Assembly: GCA_022651245.1 (NCBI GenBank)
Contig: JALCQM010000022.1
Span: 1-49,915 of the forward strand
Source: Lactobacillus sp.
GTDB taxonomy: Bacteria; Bacillota; Bacilli; Lactobacillales; Lactobacillaceae
Direction of reading: 5' to 3'
Length of the DNA: 49,915 nt
Each line of letters begins with the position of its first letter. The stretch's first letter is position 1. Shown one piece after another: positions 1-7,651 of this stretch. The position numbers were made by a program, and so were the translations under genes. The notes below the pieces were generated by a model that was not told where the DNA came from, did no database searches, and was given only the letters and a program-made list of their open reading frames with translations.

Positions 1-1
1 C

Positions 2-742
2 AGTACCACGAAGGTGTTGTTTGCATACGGCTTGGATAAGGCCAACTGGCAGTTGCAAACCAGTTCGACCGCGGCTATGACGTCGACCTTGGATAAGGCG
101 ATCAAGCACAAACAACCGATCGTGATTACCGGGTGGCAGCCGCACTGGATGTTCACCAAGTACCGCTTGAAGTTTCTCAAGGATCCTAAAGGTGTGTATG
201 GTAAGGCGGAAAACATCCACACGATCGTGCGCAAGGACTTGAAAAAAGATGCCCCCCAAGCGTATACCATGTTGGATCGTTTCTATTGGACGCCGGCACA
301 GATGTCTAATGTGATGTTAAAAGTCAACGCCGGCGAAGACCCTGCCAAGGCCGCGCGGGCGTGGTTAAAGGCGCATCCGGAAGCGTTGGCCAAGTGGACC
401 AAAGGCTTGTCTAAAGTGCATGGGCAAAAGTTAACCTTGACCTATGTGGCGTGGGATTCAGAAATCGCCTCGACCAATGTGGTGGCGGAAGCCTTGAAGA
501 CATTGGGCTATGACGTCACGATCCGGCCGATGGAGATTCAGCCGATGTGGGCTAGTATCGCGACCAATGCCGCAGACGCCCAAGTCTCAGCTTGGTTACC
601 GAATACGAGTGGCAAGTATTATGCCGATTATAAAGGCCGCTTCGTCGACTTAGGGGTTAACCTTAAAGGCGCTCAAGTCGGGTTGGCGGTACCGACGTAC
701 ATGACCAAGATCAATTCGATCTCGGATCTGGTGAATAAATAA
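2..742 (+). CDS. opuAC: Glycine betaine/carnitine-type ABC transporter substrate-binding protein, C-terminal part (OpuAC family)
   Basis: The reading frame is open to the left window edge, so this is the 3' part of a gene; the GTG at 14 is internal, not a real start. The protein binds quaternary-ammonium osmolytes outside the membrane for an OpuA-type ABC importer. It follows the B. subtilis OpuAC order closely: a first-lobe segment with the aromatic GWQPHWMF motif, then the YVAWDSEIASTNV segment and a terminal part with SAWLPNT and GLAVPTYM, ending in a short DLVNK tail. That order is the normal domain-dislocated arrangement of the family, so the second segment is not a truncated second domain. 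In lactic acid bacteria this domain is often fused behind the permease, which cannot be checked here. A strong terminator follows. Confidence 0.88.
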   Translation, partial: STTKVLFAYGLDKANWQLQTSSTAAMTSTLDKAIKHKQPIVITGWQPHWMFTKYRLKFLKDPKGVYGKAENIHTIVRKDLKKDAPQAYTMLDRFYWTPAQMSNVMLKVNAGEDPAKAARAWLKAHPEALAKWTKGLSKVHGQKLTLTYVAWDSEIASTNVVAEALKTLGYDVTIRPMEIQPMWASIATNAADAQVSAWLPNTSGKYYADYKGRFVDLGVNLKGAQVGLAVPTYMTKINSISDLVNK

Positions 743-750
743 CCAATAGT

Positions 751-816
751 ACCGGGCCAACTAATTACTCATTGCAGATAAAGGTAATGAGTGACTGGTG
801 GCCCGGTCTTTTTTTT
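751..816 (+). terminator. Rho-independent terminator after opuAC
   Basis: A GC-rich inverted repeat (ACCGGGCCA paired with TGGCCCGGT) encloses a second inner stem (TTACTCATT / GGTAATGAG) and is followed by a run of nine T. It ends the transcript of the betaine-binding gene and separates it from the sortase. Confidence 0.85.
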
Positions 817-992
817 GGCAGATCAAAGCCAACTATTAAATTGGTCGCAATTCACTTGCTAAGAGGATATAATGACGGTAAGCTATGGCAGTTGCGTACA
901 CGGTCAATCGTGAGCCTATGCGGCTAGGAATCAAAGGCGCATAGTTGTGGCATTGCCGTTGGCAGTGTAGAATGAGAACCCGGAGGTGGACT

Positions 993-1688
993 ATGGCGAA
1001 GAAGAAAACGACCCGTAAGCGCGTTTGGTTGTGGCGGGTACTGTTGACGCTCGGCTTGCTTATCGGGTTGGCATTGGTGTTCAATGAACAGATCAAGTTG
1101 TTCGTTGTCGATCACCTCACGCAAACGACGATGCAAAAAATTGACGCCAGTACGGTGAAGAAGAATCAGAAGTCAAAAGGTAATTTTGATTTCAAATCAG
1201 TCAAGGCTTTAGATGTGTCGACGGTAGGGAAAGCCGCGACAACGGCGAACCAGCGTAATGCGATCGGGAAGATCGCGATTCCGGCGGTGAGCCTGAAGCT
1301 GCCGATCCTTAAGGGATTATCGAATAGTAACTTGTCGACTGGCGCCGGAACGATGAAGGCGGATCAACAAATGGGTCAAGGTAACTATGCCTTGGCCGGA
1401 CACTATATGACCAATCAAGGGATTTTGTTTTCCCCATTGAAAAACGTCCAAGTCGGCAACCAGATCTACTTGACGGACATGTCCAAGGTTTACACCTACA
1501 AGGTGGCGACCAAGACGACGGTGAACGAAACCCAGGTGCAATGGATCGATGATGTCGCGGGTAAGAAGCTCGTCACGTTGATTACCTGTGCATCGGCGAC
1601 AGAAGGCGAAACGAACCGGATCATGGTTCAAGGTGCCTTAGAGAAAACGGCTAAAGCAACGAGTCAGACACTGGCCGTCTTCAACTAA
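993..1688 (+). CDS. srtA: Class A sortase
   Basis: Sortase transpeptidase of about 231 residues that anchors LPxTG proteins to the cell wall. The start at 993 is chosen because it follows CGGAGGTGG by a few bases and begins with a lysine/arginine-rich stretch and a single membrane anchor (residues about 11-30). The frame upstream of it has no ribosome binding site. The catalytic triad is visible: His137 in ALAGHYM, Cys199 in TLITC and Arg209 in NRIMVQG. The length and single N-terminal anchor fit class A housekeeping sortases; no pilus or substrate gene is adjacent. It is a single-gene unit, with a terminator before and after it. Confidence 0.93.
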   Translation: MAKKKTTRKRVWLWRVLLTLGLLIGLALVFNEQIKLFVVDHLTQTTMQKIDASTVKKNQKSKGNFDFKSVKALDVSTVGKAATTANQRNAIGKIAIPAVSLKLPILKGLSNSNLSTGAGTMKADQQMGQGNYALAGHYMTNQGILFSPLKNVQVGNQIYLTDMSKVYTYKVATKTTVNETQVQWIDDVAGKKLVTLITCASATEGETNRIMVQGALEKTAKATSQTLAVFN

Positions 1689-1722
1689 GGACAGCACGAA
1701 CCGCATGCGCTATCGATAATAA

Positions 1723-1773
1723 ACGCGGCCCCTACAAAGCCTAGTTGGGTTTGTAGGGGCCGCATTCTTTTTT
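1723..1773. terminator. Bidirectional terminator between srtA and flavin reductase
   Basis: A perfect 14-bp stem (GCGGCCCCTACAAA / TTTGTAGGGGCCGC) is flanked by T-rich sequence on the right. It lies between two convergent genes and probably serves both. Confidence 0.8.
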
Positions 1774-2326
1774 AGTTGTGGGCATGCGCTAAGCGTAAGG
1801 TTAATTCTTCGCCCATCGCCTTGACCAGTGGGGAATATGGCGTGCAGGCCTGTGCCACTTCGGCTTTGTTGATTTCGATTGGCAAATGGATTCCGACGTT
1901 GGTTGCCAACTGATCCATATGCAAACCCGTCAACACTAAGCGGATCGCCAGGTCTGCTTGGAAGGTATGGCCGCCGTAGATCAGTGTGCCGACTGGTTTG
2001 TTGGCCCATTCTGCGTATAGGGTGTCGAGGGCATTTTTTAATACGGCAGGGTAGCCCCAGTTATATTGGGGGAAAACTAACACGAAGCCGGCGCAGCCTG
2101 CGATCACGTCGGCGAAAGCTTGGGTCGAGGGATTTTGATAGTGACCATGAGCAGGGATGTCAGGTTCGTTTAAAAAAGGTAAGGCGGTTTCAGCCAAATC
2201 GATGAGCTTCATGTCATAAGCGGGGTGTTGCAAAGTGTTGAGCGCCCAGGTGGCAACAGCATCGCCGATCCGAGCGGGGCGATTGCTGCCAAGGATCATG
2301 CCGATCATTGGTTTTGTTTGGGTCAT
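1772..2326 (-). CDS. NADPH-dependent FMN reductase family protein
   Basis: Flavodoxin-fold reductase of 184 residues, probably reducing FMN or quinone/azo-type substrates with NAD(P)H. The N-terminal phosphate-binding motif GSNRPARIG is at residues about 13-21, and the family signature with YNWGYPAVLKNALD is in the middle. The start at 2326 is preceded by GGAGG at a good distance; upstream in-frame ATGs lack one and would overlap the operator. It is divergent from a MarR-type regulator. Its own promoter is TTGACT-N17-TATACT on the minus strand, with a palindromic operator just downstream, so repression by the neighbour that is relieved by a toxic substrate is the likely control. The exact substrate cannot be told from sequence. 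Confidence 0.88.
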   Translation of the reverse strand: MTQTKPMIGMILGSNRPARIGDAVATWALNTLQHPAYDMKLIDLAETALPFLNEPDIPAHGHYQNPSTQAFADVIAGCAGFVLVFPQYNWGYPAVLKNALDTLYAEWANKPVGTLIYGGHTFQADLAIRLVLTGLHMDQLATNVGIHLPIEINKAEVAQACTPYSPLVKAMGEELTLRLAHAHN

Positions 2327-2346
2327 AAGGGATGCCTCCATAATTG

Positions 2347-2358
2347 ATTCATTTGAAT
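2347..2358. promoter_or_regulatory. Probable MarR operator, copy 1
   Basis: ATTCATTTGAAT, an inverted repeat of the form ATTCA-N2-TGAAT. It sits just downstream of the reductase -10 box. The same dyad recurs 56 bp away at 2403-2414. Confidence 0.7.
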
Positions 2359-2367
2359 ACATTTGCT

Positions 2368-2396
2368 AGTATAAGAATCAACATGTTAAAAGTCAA
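2368..2396 (-). promoter_or_regulatory. Promoter of the flavin reductase gene
   Basis: On the minus strand TTGACT (2391-2396) and TATACT (2368-2373) are separated by exactly 17 bases, close to the sigma-A consensus. The operator at 2347-2358 lies right after the -10 box, across the expected start of transcription. Confidence 0.8.
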
Positions 2397-2402
2397 TTAT
2401 TA

Positions 2403-2414
2403 ATTCACGTGAAT
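2403..2414. promoter_or_regulatory. Probable MarR operator, copy 2
   Basis: ATTCACGTGAAT, a perfect 12-bp palindrome with the same ATTCA-N2-TGAAT arms as copy 1. It overlaps the first possible ATG of the MarR gene (2413), so it could give autorepression. Confidence 0.7.
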
Positions 2415-2895
2415 GGATGTGTGCAAAATGCTCCCAGAACTTTTACGATCAATCAATCACTTGTTGGCACTGGATAATAACGATGACGCCGAAAAGCAAC
2501 AAGTCCTCGAACAAGCGACTGACCCCCAGTTAAAGGCCTTAGACGGCCAGCTGTCGACGCGCGATGTGTTGATTATCGCCACTGTCGCACAAGGCGAACC
2601 ATACCCGCAAAAAGCGTTACCGGCGCAAGTCAATACGTCACAACCCACGGCCAGCCGCGCGGTGGAACGCTTGGTGAAGCTAGGCTTATTGCAACGTCAG
2701 CGGATCCCAAGCAATCAAAAAGAATGGCAGCTGACGTTGACGGCACTGGGCCAAAAAGTTGCCGCAGCTAAACAGGCGCTGAATCAGAACTTGCAGCAAC
2801 AAGCCGAAGTCGTGGCGAGCCATTACACTCCAGAGGAGCTCAAGCGCTTTGATCAGTTCATCAATGAGCTCATTGCTTTGAAGACACCGCGCTAA
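2413..2895 (+). CDS. MarR family transcriptional regulator
   Basis: DNA-binding protein of 160 residues (155 if translation starts at the ATG at 2428, which follows a weak ribosome binding site). A winged helix-turn-helix is visible around residues 70-110 (TSQPTASRAVERLVKLGLLQR, then a wing with the polar NQKEWQLTLTALG stretch), between N- and C-terminal dimerisation helices. It is divergent from a flavin reductase and the shared 86-bp region carries two ATTCA-N2-TGAAT palindromes. By family precedent (for example OhrR- or HypR-like regulators of redox enzymes) it probably represses the reductase and itself. The inducer is unknown and no conserved redox cysteine pair is evident. Confidence 0.88.
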   Translation: MDVCKMLPELLRSINHLLALDNNDDAEKQQVLEQATDPQLKALDGQLSTRDVLIIATVAQGEPYPQKALPAQVNTSQPTASRAVERLVKLGLLQRQRIPSNQKEWQLTLTALGQKVAAAKQALNQNLQQQAEVVASHYTPEELKRFDQFINELIALKTPR

Positions 2896-3007
2896 AGTGA
2901 TGTTTTTAAGTTGAGCGGGTGGGCGCGTTTAGGGTGACGTGCGGTAGGTTTTGTGCATTGAAATAGGGGGAACTCTGGTATAATGAGCGCAGCGAGGAGG
3001 GGTTTGG

Positions 3008-4018
3008 TTGCATTATCAGAATTTTTTGAAAAATACATCGATACGGCGCGCGTGTGTGTTGGCGTCGGTGGTGATCGTCTTGTGGTTGGCGCGCAGCATT
3101 ATGAGCACGATCTTGTTGACGTTCATCTTTGCCTTTTTGGTGACACGCGTGCTCAACTTGGTGCGACACCACATCCCGGTGCGCGCCGTCGCCGTCGTCG
3201 CACCCCTTTACTTATTAGTCGTTGCAGGCGTGATGTACGCGGCGATTCATTACGTCCCGGAGATCATCAAGCAAACTGTGAGCCTGTTTAATTCGGTGGT
3301 CGAGTTTTACAACAACGGGTCTTTTGACCACAACGAGACGATCCAGTGGCTCCTGACCAGCATCGACCAGATGAACCTGAAAAACCAGATTCAGCATTGG
3401 CTAGCCGCGTTGTTGCAGTATGCCGGTAGCATCGGCGCCATGGGCGTGACGTTCGTGTTATCGTTATTACTGAGCTTTTTTTTCACCGTCGAAATCGACA
3501 GTCTCAAAAAATTCGGGCAACTGTTCATCGATTCACCGTTCGGCTGGTACTTCGCCGATTTGAAGTTTTTTGCCGATAAGTTCATCGATACTTTCGGCGT
3601 GGTGATCGAAGCGCAGATCGTGATCGCGATGGTCAATACCACGATCACCACAGTGACCTTGATCTTCTTGAAAATGCCTAACATCCCCAGCTTGGCGATC
3701 ATGGTGTTCATTTTGTCGCTGATCCCTGTGGCCGGTGCGTTCCTTTCGACGATTCCGCTGGCGATCATCGCTTTCACCGTCGATGGCCTGCAAGGGGTGG
3801 TGACAATCATCATCATGATCTTGGTGATCCACGCACTGGAAGCCTACGTGTTGAATCCGAAATTCATGTCTAGCCGGACGAAGTTACCGATTTTCTTCAC
3901 CTTCGTCGTCTTGTTGGTCGGTGAGGAACTCTTCGGCGTGTGGGGCTTGATCGTCGGGATTCCGATTTTCACTTTCTTGCTAGATATTATCGGCGTGAAG
4001 AAGATCCAGGATAATTAA
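3008..4018 (+). CDS. AI-2E family (UPF0118) membrane transporter
   Basis: Integral membrane protein of 336 residues with about seven to eight hydrophobic segments and the family layout: two or three N-terminal helices, a long amphipathic middle part (residues about 85-140) and a C-terminal group of helices with SLIPVAGAFLSTIPLAIIAF. Members have been linked to autoinducer-2 export or Na+/H+ antiport; sequence does not decide between these. The start is the TTG at 3008, which follows GAGGAGGGG. A TATAAT box is at 2979-2984 with a weak -35. It is monocistronic, with a terminator right behind it. Confidence 0.85.
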   Translation: MHYQNFLKNTSIRRACVLASVVIVLWLARSIMSTILLTFIFAFLVTRVLNLVRHHIPVRAVAVVAPLYLLVVAGVMYAAIHYVPEIIKQTVSLFNSVVEFYNNGSFDHNETIQWLLTSIDQMNLKNQIQHWLAALLQYAGSIGAMGVTFVLSLLLSFFFTVEIDSLKKFGQLFIDSPFGWYFADLKFFADKFIDTFGVVIEAQIVIAMVNTTITTVTLIFLKMPNIPSLAIMVFILSLIPVAGAFLSTIPLAIIAFTVDGLQGVVTIIIMILVIHALEAYVLNPKFMSSRTKLPIFFTFVVLLVGEELFGVWGLIVGIPIFTFLLDIIGVKKIQDN

Positions 4019-4028
4019 ACGCAAAAAA

Positions 4029-4070
4029 GGTCTCTTGTAAAGCACTTTTGCTTTACAGGAGACCTTTTTG
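4029..4070. terminator. Terminator after the AI-2E family gene
   Basis: A near-perfect stem (GGTCTCTTGTAAAGC / GCTTTACAGGAGACC) with a T-run on the right and an A-run on the left, so it can act in both directions. Confidence 0.85.
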
Positions 4071-4080
4071 ATTAGTCGAG

Positions 4081-4187
4081 CTCTGCCACACAACGGCATC
4101 GCGTCTAAGTCGTCTCGGTCACGCCGCGTCCCGCGACGCACCAAGCCGCCTTAGCCACATGCCTAAATTCGTGTGGCGCCGCTTTGT
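4081..4187 (-). repeat. Structured 3'-UTR element, copy R1
   Basis: Copy of the about 110-nt element family, read on the minus strand. It begins within a few bases of the MFS stop codon. Outer arms are GCCACAC / GTGTGGC (4085-4091 and 4171-4177), followed inward by the conserved TTTAGGCATGTGGCTAAGGC and a terminal GTCGCG-type hairpin. The outer arm sequence differs from other copies but still pairs. Confidence 0.75.
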
Positions 4188-4189
4188 GC

Positions 4190-5413
4190 TTAATCCAGTT
4201 CTGGTGCGGTGTTCGTCACGAACGCCTTGCGGATGCGGAAGGAAACGGCCAAGGCGAGGAGCTCTAAGCCGGTGAAAATGAGCAAGGTCGCCGTGTAACT
4301 GTGGGTCAACTGGTGGGAAATAGCTAAGACGACTGGCCCCACTAGACCCGCAATGCCCCAAGCGGTGAGGACGTAGCCGTGGATGGCGCCGAGTTCCCGC
4401 GTGCCAAAAATATCGCTGAGGTAAGCTGGAATCACCGAGAAGCCGGCACCGTAGCCGGATAAAATGATGCACATCGCGACGGTGAACCAGGCAGGTTGGT
4501 GGGTGACCAGCAACCCGGCAATCAAGGCTGCCATCAAGAAAAAGACCAGACTGAAGGTGTTAGGACGACCCAAGTAATCAGAGGCCGATGCCCATAATAG
4601 GCGCCCTAAACCGTTGAACACCCCGATGATGCCGACCATCAAGGCGGCCTTACCGACACTCATGCCGGTGAACGTTTGGGCCATGGGGCTGGCCGCCGCG
4701 ACTAAGCCGATGCCACAGGTGATGTTGATGAAGAGCATCAGCCACAGCAGGCGGAATTCCCGAGTTTTGACGGCTTGATTGGCTGTTAGCTGCTGACCAC
4801 CCATTAAGGAGACACCGGTCGTGTCGGCGGTTGTTGCTGCTTGCGTGTGCTTAGGCGGTCGAATGAACTGCGCCGCCGTCAGCATAACGATAAAATAAGC
4901 CGCCCCTAAGGCGTAAAAGGTCTTGATCAAGCCGACTGCGGCGATCAAGGCATGGGCGATCGGGCTGGTGATCATGGCCGCAAACCCGAACCCCATGATG
5001 GCACAACCTGTTGCCAAGCCGCGGTGTTTCGGGAACCACTTGATGATCGTAGATACCGGGGTGACGTAGCCGAAGCCTAACCCTAAGCCACCGAGGACAC
5101 CGTAGGCGAGGTAGAGCAACCACAGCTGGTGGGTGTGGATCGCCACGCCGGTCAAGGCCGTACCGGCACCGTAACAAACACTGGCGATGGTGCCGGTAAC
5201 GTGTGGGCCGAAGTGCTCGACGAGACGCCCAGCGAACGCGGCAGACATGCCTAAGAAGAAAATCGCGAGGCTAAAGGCGAAAGTGATCGCCGTTTCCGCC
5301 CAGCCGGTCGTGGCGTGAATGGGTTGCGTGTAGACGCTCCACGCGTAGACTGAACCGATCATGAGATGAAAAATGACCCCAGCAGCGGCCACAATGTAGC
5401 GGTTAATTGACAA
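4190..5413 (-). CDS. MFS transporter, oxalate/formate antiporter (OFA) family
   Basis: Carrier of 407 residues with twelve predicted membrane helices in two halves, separated by a cytoplasmic loop near residues 195-215. The N-terminal SVYAWSVYTQPI motif and the LGLGFGYVTPVSTIIKWFPKHRGLATG stretch after helix 4 are typical of the OFA subfamily. Members exchange small organic anions; the substrate here is not determinable. The start is the TTG at 5413, eight bases after AAGGAAGGGG. It is followed immediately by structured element R1. No decarboxylase that would form an oxalate system is next to it. Confidence 0.85.
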   Translation of the reverse strand: MSINRYIVAAAGVIFHLMIGSVYAWSVYTQPIHATTGWAETAITFAFSLAIFFLGMSAAFAGRLVEHFGPHVTGTIASVCYGAGTALTGVAIHTHQLWLLYLAYGVLGGLGLGFGYVTPVSTIIKWFPKHRGLATGCAIMGFGFAAMITSPIAHALIAAVGLIKTFYALGAAYFIVMLTAAQFIRPPKHTQAATTADTTGVSLMGGQQLTANQAVKTREFRLLWLMLFINITCGIGLVAAASPMAQTFTGMSVGKAALMVGIIGVFNGLGRLLWASASDYLGRPNTFSLVFFLMAALIAGLLVTHQPAWFTVAMCIILSGYGAGFSVIPAYLSDIFGTRELGAIHGYVLTAWGIAGLVGPVVLAISHQLTHSYTATLLIFTGLELLALAVSFRIRKAFVTNTAPELD

Positions 5414-5625
5414 GAGACAAGCCCCTTCCTTAAACGAACGAACACGACGTCAACAGTAGCTATTGTACGGATTCATCCTATCTGGTCGTCAGTGAAGATG
5501 CAAGTGTTGGTTGTCGTAAATCAATGAAAATACTTGTCTTTTAGATTTAAGGCGTTAGCTGTCGTCTGTGTCCCGCGCTCGTATCAGTCCATAAATAAAT
5601 TAATCACCCACAAGGCGTTGTGGGC

Positions 5626-5651
5626 AAAAAAAATCACGCCCATCGCGTGAT
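5626..5651 (-). terminator. Terminator of the small membrane protein gene
   Basis: On the minus strand the dyad ATCACGC / GCGTGAT is followed by eight T. The hairpin overlaps the stop codon of the gene it ends. Confidence 0.75.
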
Positions 5652-5854
5652 CAATGACGCCGTATCCGACTGATAAAGTGTAAAATCAAGGCCAATCCGC
5701 CGCCGAACAAAATCAAGTCGGCGGCGATGTGGACCCCACTGCCCAAGCTAGAGTTGTTGACCCATAGCTGCAAGGGGAGGGAATTCACATAAATTAGAAA
5801 ATAGACGATGCTTAGCAACCACAAGCCGCCGATAAACCACCAAATTTTTCGCAT
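5651..5854 (-). CDS. Small two-helix membrane protein, unknown function
   Basis: Protein of 67 residues with two hydrophobic segments (about 4-22 and 42-61), a short polar loop with WVNNSSLGSG and a basic tail (RIRRH), predicting both ends in the cytoplasm. I do not recognise a family. It is likely real because AAGGAAG precedes the ATG at good spacing and a clear terminator overlaps the stop codon. It is transcribed alone, away from gpmA. Confidence 0.6.
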   Translation of the reverse strand: MRKIWWFIGGLWLLSIVYFLIYVNSLPLQLWVNNSSLGSGVHIAADLILFGGGLALILHFISRIRRH

Positions 5855-6183
5855 AATAGCTTCCTTTATCGATCCTTTCGGTCCGGATCATCAGAGTTTC
5901 CCTTTATACTACCAAACTGTGAGCAGACCGTCGCGGTTTTGATCGAAATTCTAGCGGCTGACTTTCACCCCGGAGCACCGACTAATGATGACTACCAGAC
6001 TTACTGTAAAGTGTCTGCCAAAGGTCAGCAGCAAAGCCTGCGTTATGGCGCGCTGTGCCAGTCAATTCACCTGATAATGCCGCTTTCATGCGATTCTCAC
6101 AAGATGTAACCTGATGTGGAAACTGGTCTCGTTTTGGGGTATCATGGACTAGATATAAAAATTAAAAGCGAGGTAATCTCTAG
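5855..6183. other. Intergenic region between small membrane protein and gpmA
   Basis: 329 bases between divergent genes. I see no ORF with a ribosome binding site. It holds promoter sequence for both neighbours; the gpmA side has a GAGGT ribosome binding site at about 6170. A stretch near 5915-5935 (CGCGGTTTTG) faintly recalls the structured element family but lacks matching arms. Confidence 0.4.
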
Positions 6184-6876
6184 ATGGCAAAATTAGTGCT
6201 TATCCGTCACGGTCAAAGTGAATGGAACCTGTCTAACCAGTTCACCGGCTGGGTCGACGTTAACTTAAGCGACAAAGGTGTTGAAGAAGCGAAGGCTGCT
6301 GGGCGTAAGCTCAAAGAAGCAGGCCTCGAATTCGACCAAGCTTACACCTCCGTTTTGACCCGTGCGATCAAGACGCTGCACTTTGCACTGGAAGAATCTG
6401 ACCAACTCTGGATCCCAGAAACCAAGACTTGGCGCCTGAACGAACGCCACTACGGCGCATTGCAAGGCCAAAACAAGGCGGAAGCAGCCGAAAAGTGGGG
6501 CGACGACCAAGTGCACATCTGGCGCCGTTCTTACGACACGTTGCCTCCTCTGTTGAGCGCTGACGACGAAGGCTCTGCAGCCCAAGACCGTCGTTACGCG
6601 AACTTGGACCCACGTATCGTTCCGGGTGGTGAAAACCTTAAGGTTACCCTCGAACGGGTTATCCCATTTTGGGAAGACCATATTGCCCCAGATCTGTTGG
6701 CGGGTAAGAACGTCATCATCGCAGCGCATGGTAACTCCTTGCGTGCCTTGACCAAGTACATCGAAAACATTTCCGATGAAGATATCATCAACTTGGAAAT
6801 GGCAACCGGCGAACCAGTGGTTTACACCTTCAACGACAAGTTGGAAGTGCAAGACAAGACTAAGCTGGGCAAGTAA
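6184..6876 (+). CDS. gpmA: 2,3-bisphosphoglycerate-dependent phosphoglycerate mutase
   Basis: Glycolytic enzyme of 230 residues interconverting 3- and 2-phosphoglycerate. The RHGQSEWN motif at residues 8-15 carries the phosphorylated His9. [11 protein letters not shown] and the late [10 protein letters not shown] motif supply the remaining active-site residues. The length matches the cofactor-dependent family. Codons are strongly biased to the preferred set, as expected for a highly expressed glycolytic gene, and are more uniform than in the neighbours. The start follows GCGAGGTAATC. A terminator follows directly. Confidence 0.97.
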   Translation: MAKLVLIRHGQSEWNLSNQFTGWVDVNLSDKGVEEAKAAGRKLKEAGLEFDQAYTSVLTRAIKTLHFALEESDQLWIPETKTWRLNERHYGALQGQNKAEAAEKWGDDQVHIWRRSYDTLPPLLSADDEGSAAQDRRYANLDPRIVPGGENLKVTLERVIPFWEDHIAPDLLAGKNVIIAAHGNSLRALTKYIENISDEDIINLEMATGEPVVYTFNDKLEVQDKTKLGK

Positions 6877-6898
6877 TATTGACTCTTTGAGCCAGGCG

Positions 6899-6932
6899 AC
6901 ACGTCTGCAGAAATGCAGGCGTGTTTTTTATT
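6899..6932 (+). terminator. Terminator after gpmA
   Basis: ACACGTCTGCA pairs with TGCAGGCGTGT around an AAA-type loop, followed by six T. It lies upstream of the ribosome binding site of the next gene, so that gene probably has reduced read-through expression. Confidence 0.75.
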
Positions 6933-6963
6933 GGCCAAAGAATATTTGGGGGGAATAATCGAA

Positions 6964-7602
6964 ATGGCATTTTGGGGAATAATGATGGTGATTTTTGCGT
7001 GGTTGAGCGCCTGGTGGTTATGGCCCGGAAGGTTTCACCGTGTGACAAGCGGCTTATGGTGCCTACTTTTGGCCGCCGCATGTTTGACCATGATTTCTGC
7101 GCTGGTGCGGGCTAGTCATCTGAGCGGGGATGAGGTCGCAGTCACAAAGGCGACGGCAGAAAGTGATGAGTCGGATGATGAGACGTGGGCGGCCGATGAC
7201 GAAGCCGCGGACACCGTTGTGGCTGAAAGCGCCGATGAAGTCGCGGAACCGACCGGCGACAGCGCGAGCGAGGCAGCAGCCAGTACGCAAAGCGTGAGTG
7301 CGTCGACACCGGCCCCCGAGGCGGCGTCAACGCCGGCTACACCAGCGACGGCCAGCAGTTATCGTGACCCGCAGCCGGCACAAGCAAGCCAATCGCAGCC
7401 GACGTATCAGTACCAGCCGGTACCAGAAACCGCTCAAACGGAAACGGTTTATGTGAACGCAGCGATTCCGGGCCGCTACCACAAAGATCCGAGTTGTCGC
7501 GGGTTGCAACGCTATGGTGGCGGGACGCCGATGCCATTGAGCCAAGCGCAACAGCAAGGATTTGTCGCTTTTTGTGCGTATGAGCGCTACGGCAATAGCT
7601 GA
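6964..7602 (+). CDS. Membrane-anchored protein with acidic low-complexity linker and C-terminal Cys/His mini-domain
   Basis: Protein of about 212 residues. The start at 6964 follows GGGGGG; an earlier in-frame start would lie inside the gpmA terminator. Two N-terminal hydrophobic helices (about 2-20 and 28-48) are followed by a long linker rich in Asp, Glu, Ala, Ser and Thr, then a Pro/Gln/Ser-rich stretch, and finally a compact C-terminal segment YHKDPSCRGLQRYGGG-TPMPLSQAQQQGFVAFC. The tail resembles the small Cys/His domain often found behind secreted nucleases (YH-x4-CRGL ... SxAxxxGxxxC), though the last CxxC is here only a single Cys. Function is unknown; the tail is probably on the outer face. 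Confidence 0.65.
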   Translation: MAFWGIMMVIFAWLSAWWLWPGRFHRVTSGLWCLLLAAACLTMISALVRASHLSGDEVAVTKATAESDESDDETWAADDEAADTVVAESADEVAEPTGDSASEAAASTQSVSASTPAPEAASTPATPATASSYRDPQPAQASQSQPTYQYQPVPETAQTETVYVNAAIPGRYHKDPSCRGLQRYGGGTPMPLSQAQQQGFVAFCAYERYGNS

Positions 7603-7613
7603 GGTTAGGTACT

Positions 7614-7651
7614 GCCTCTATCAGCCCGAGAGTGGGGATAGGGGCTTTATT
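7614..7651. terminator. Weak terminator between convergent genes
   Basis: A CCTCTATC / GATAGGGG stem followed by a short T-rich stretch, located between the membrane-anchored protein and the methyltransferase. Confidence 0.5.

Noticed and set aside
420-742. Second, truncated substrate-binding domain in the first gene
   Set aside because: It is the normal dislocated lobe order of B. subtilis-type OpuAC, ending at the usual place.
945-992. Longer N-terminus for sortase
   Set aside because: The extra codons have no ribosome binding site, while GGAGG precedes the internal ATG at 993.
5900-6110. Possible eighth copy of the structured element
   Set aside because: Only a short CGCGGTTTTG match; no paired arms could be found.
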